From positions 16,740,001 to 16,804,000 of the forward strand of contig NC_067205.1 in NCBI RefSeq assembly GCF_026262505.1: a DNA stretch of 64,000 bases, written 5' to 3'. Positions 62,114-64,000 of this stretch are shown piece by piece. The notes under the pieces are model-generated. The model was not told the origin of the DNA. It worked only from the letters and a program-made list of their open reading frames with translations, and made no database searches. The translations under genes and the position numbers were made by a program. This DNA is from Trichomonas vaginalis G3 (taxonomy: Eukaryota; Parabasalia; Trichomonadida; Trichomonadidae). Every line of letters begins with the position of its first letter. Position 1 is the stretch's first letter.

Positions 62114-63318
62114 TTATATATCGCTGAGAATCCTTTCCGAAATAGGAGCTTTACGTTTAGGAGGATTGTCGGATGACTTTTGTTTTTTATTGTTTGATTT
62201 TGTTGTTATGGAAGATTTTTTCTTATTTTTTTCAGAATTTTGCTTGCTATTAACTGAAACTTGTTTTGACGGCCCAACAATAGCATTTGTAGTAGGAAGA
62301 ATTCCCAATAACGAGCGCATTTTCGATAATTGTTTTTCAATATGATCAAGAAGGTCCAGCTTATGTTCTAGATTACTAGACATTTGATTTGTAGAAGGAT
62401 GGTTTTGATTTTCTGGTTCTAAATCTGTAGAGTCTGCAATATTTGAATTTTCGGAGCGAATTGGAGCATCTGAACCTTGATTTGTATCGGCTTGCTCAAA
62501 ATTAGTTTGAATTGGAGTGGATGAATTAAATCTGGATGATTTAATGTTTCATTAAATAATGCCATAATTTTTTCTCTTTTTCATTAATAAACTTAGTGAT
62601 CATTGTATCTTTATCTGTTAGATCGATCGATTTGAGTATATCTGCATCATGAACTGGAATATTTTCGAACAATGAACTCGATTCTATGGAACCATATGGA
62701 GAAATCTCGTTCTGAGCCAAAGAATGATCACTTACGTTGTATTGTTTGATAGAAAAATTGTTTTCTCAAGTTCTTTTTGAAAGCAGTCAAGAATATAATT
62801 TTTGTAGCTATCAGTGATAACGGTTTTTATATGGCGCTCGATCTTCTGGTTATTTTTGATGGCGTTATATTTATCTAATTGGATTTGAGATATCTTCTTA
62901 ATAGCTTCATAAATGTTTGGATGTTTTAACGAAGAAAATTCTGAATGCATACTCTCGAGGCAATCATTAGTGAATATTGCAGTTGCATTATTATATTGAG
63001 ATATTAAATTGTAGTGCGGCAACCAAACTTTGTTGAAATAATCAATATAATCTTTGATCGAATCAACTTTATTTTGATTAATTATATGCATTGTAAGTAC
63101 AAATTCTTCATGAGACATGAATGGAGTAATAGAATATAGCTTAAATAAAGAATTTTGTATAGTATTGAAATTTTTTGTATAAAGTGCTACAAGTTTCCTG
63201 TGCAAAGCTTGTTTGAAATGAAATAGGCATCCAATTATACGGACTTTAGGAAAATTTGTTGAAGTGCCTCTATCATTCCCTTTTCAAAATCACAATGAAT
63301 TTGAATTAGCTTTGAAAA
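62114..63318 (-). pseudogene. MULE transposase, C-terminal part, frameshifted
   Basis: Continues the transposase at 63319-64000. IHCDFEKGMIEALQQIF holds the second catalytic Asp and lies in a different frame from its neighbours; CLFHFKQALHRK follows after another frame change near 63245. The frame 63205-62732 contains TNDCLESMHSEF, which fits the catalytic Glu region of MULE enzymes. The final part (about 62560-62114) encodes a Ser/Lys-rich basic tail ending NPPKRKAPISERILSDI. At least three frame changes inactivate this copy. Confidence 0.7.
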
Positions 63319-64000
63319 TTAAATACCCTTGACAGTAAAAATATATTCAAATGCCTTCTTATAAGATTCAAATGTGCGGTTTTTCATGAATATAAATAAA
63401 AGTGGTAGATATTGATTTGTTGAAGGTTCACAAATCATAATTGTTAGCATCTGTCCTTTTTGAAAATGTTTTGGTGTAATTTTAAAAGTTCCATCGCAAA
63501 ATAAATCTGTGGCTTCTTTTGCAAATTGAATTGCCTTCTCAAAACCAAAAAACATCGTCTCACAATTTGCTTGAAAATCATGGCCAATGAAAAACTGCTC
63601 GCCATTTATTAAACAAAAATTAGCAATTTCATCGTCTGTAATTTTTTCTCCAACAGAAAATTTTCTGGACTTATTATAAACTTCCCTGACCAATGAATCT
63701 TTAATTAATGGGTTTTCATCAGTACCAACAGCAAGTTCTGTCATAAATTTTTTAATCTGCTGAAAAGTGCCGTTGTCTTCAGAAAATTTTGCCATTGCCT
63801 TATTGTATATTTCTGTCAGAGTCATTGATTTATGAAGATCATTTTTTTCATTTTGTAACTTTTTAAATTGTCTGCATTCGGGTATATGTTCCTTTTGTAA
63901 ATCTTCGGAAACTGAACTGTTCTCAATTTTAACTAAATAACGTGCTTGACAAGAATGATCGATGCAACGGTAGTAACGTTCAATATTATTTGAATTAATA
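63319..64000 (-). CDS. MULE (Mutator-like) transposase, N-terminal part, partial
   Basis: The frame is open from the window edge. The first residues visible form a FLYWCH/WRKY-like zinc finger (YYRCIDHSCQARYLVK, with a later EHIPEC), used by MULEs to bind their ends. The catalytic core starts with LFCDGTFKITPKHFQKGQML, which holds the first Asp of the DDE triad, and QYLPLLFIFMKNRTFESYKK, a conserved MULE segment. The frame stops at 63319, beyond which similarity continues out of frame. The 5' end lies outside the window. Confidence 0.8.
   Translation of the reverse strand, partial: INSNNIERYYRCIDHSCQARYLVKIENSSVSEDLQKEHIPECRQFKKLQNEKNDLHKSMTLTEIYNKAMAKFSEDNGTFQQIKKFMTELAVGTDENPLIKDSLVREVYNKSRKFSVGEKITDDEIANFCLINGEQFFIGHDFQANCETMFFGFEKAIQFAKEATDLFCDGTFKITPKHFQKGQMLTIMICEPSTNQYLPLLFIFMKNRTFESYKKAFEYIFTVKGI

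Overview
This window looks like nuclear DNA of a trichomonad (parabasalid) protist, probably a Tritrichomonas-like species. The evidence is long intronless genes separated by very AT-rich DNA, a tandem-GAF phosphodiesterase gene, a large HECT ligase, a type I surface protein with a short Ser-rich tail, and a dense load of hAT, Mutator-like (MULE) and Maverick/Polinton-class elements. The species cannot be fixed from sequence reading alone. A 100-base run of N at 58069-58168 marks a scaffold gap.

Layout. 1-5.3 kb is gene-free AT-rich DNA with a 132-bp tandem duplication, a 236-bp inverted-repeat element and several short GC-rich palindromes. 5.3-32 kb is the host gene block. It holds a triplicated MFS-like membrane protein (probably split by one frameshift), a centrin-like EF-hand protein, a PTC7-type PP2C phosphatase, a protein with a 120-bp coding minisatellite, a 2205-residue HECT E3 ligase, a 1223-residue surface protein, a 1.05-kb terminal-inverted-repeat element, and a GAF-domain cyclic nucleotide phosphodiesterase gene whose catalytic half is frameshifted.

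32-43 kb is virus-like element A, an old and clearly broken Maverick/Polinton-type relic. It carries a KilA-N protein, a phage-tail-collar-like fibre protein, a packaging ATPase, a capsid gene, two small amphipathic peptides and tandemly duplicated repeat-module genes. 43.3-44.6 kb holds a cluster of long palindromes beside a decayed hAT transposase. 44.8-46.7 kb returns to host genes: a ubiquitin-like/two-TM/Cys-tail protein and a small secreted protein.

47.1-58.07 kb is virus-like element B, a younger relative with fewer breaks, cut off on the right by the gap. It encodes a coiled-coil protein, a large structural protein, a double-jelly-roll-type major capsid protein, a probable penton/minor capsid protein, an SF3 helicase, an A32-type packaging ATPase and a KilA-N protein. 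No protein-primed DNA polymerase B or retroviral-type integrase is visible in either element. That makes them look closer to helicase-bearing Polinton-like viruses than to classic Mavericks. A and B share gene families (capsid, ATPase, a small SCCG-motif protein, KilA-N) and a promoter-like block upstream of the KilA-N genes.

58.2-62.1 kb is gene-poor and contains tandem repeats and a small coding-like remnant. 62.1-64.0 kb is a frameshifted MULE transposase on the minus strand that runs off the window.
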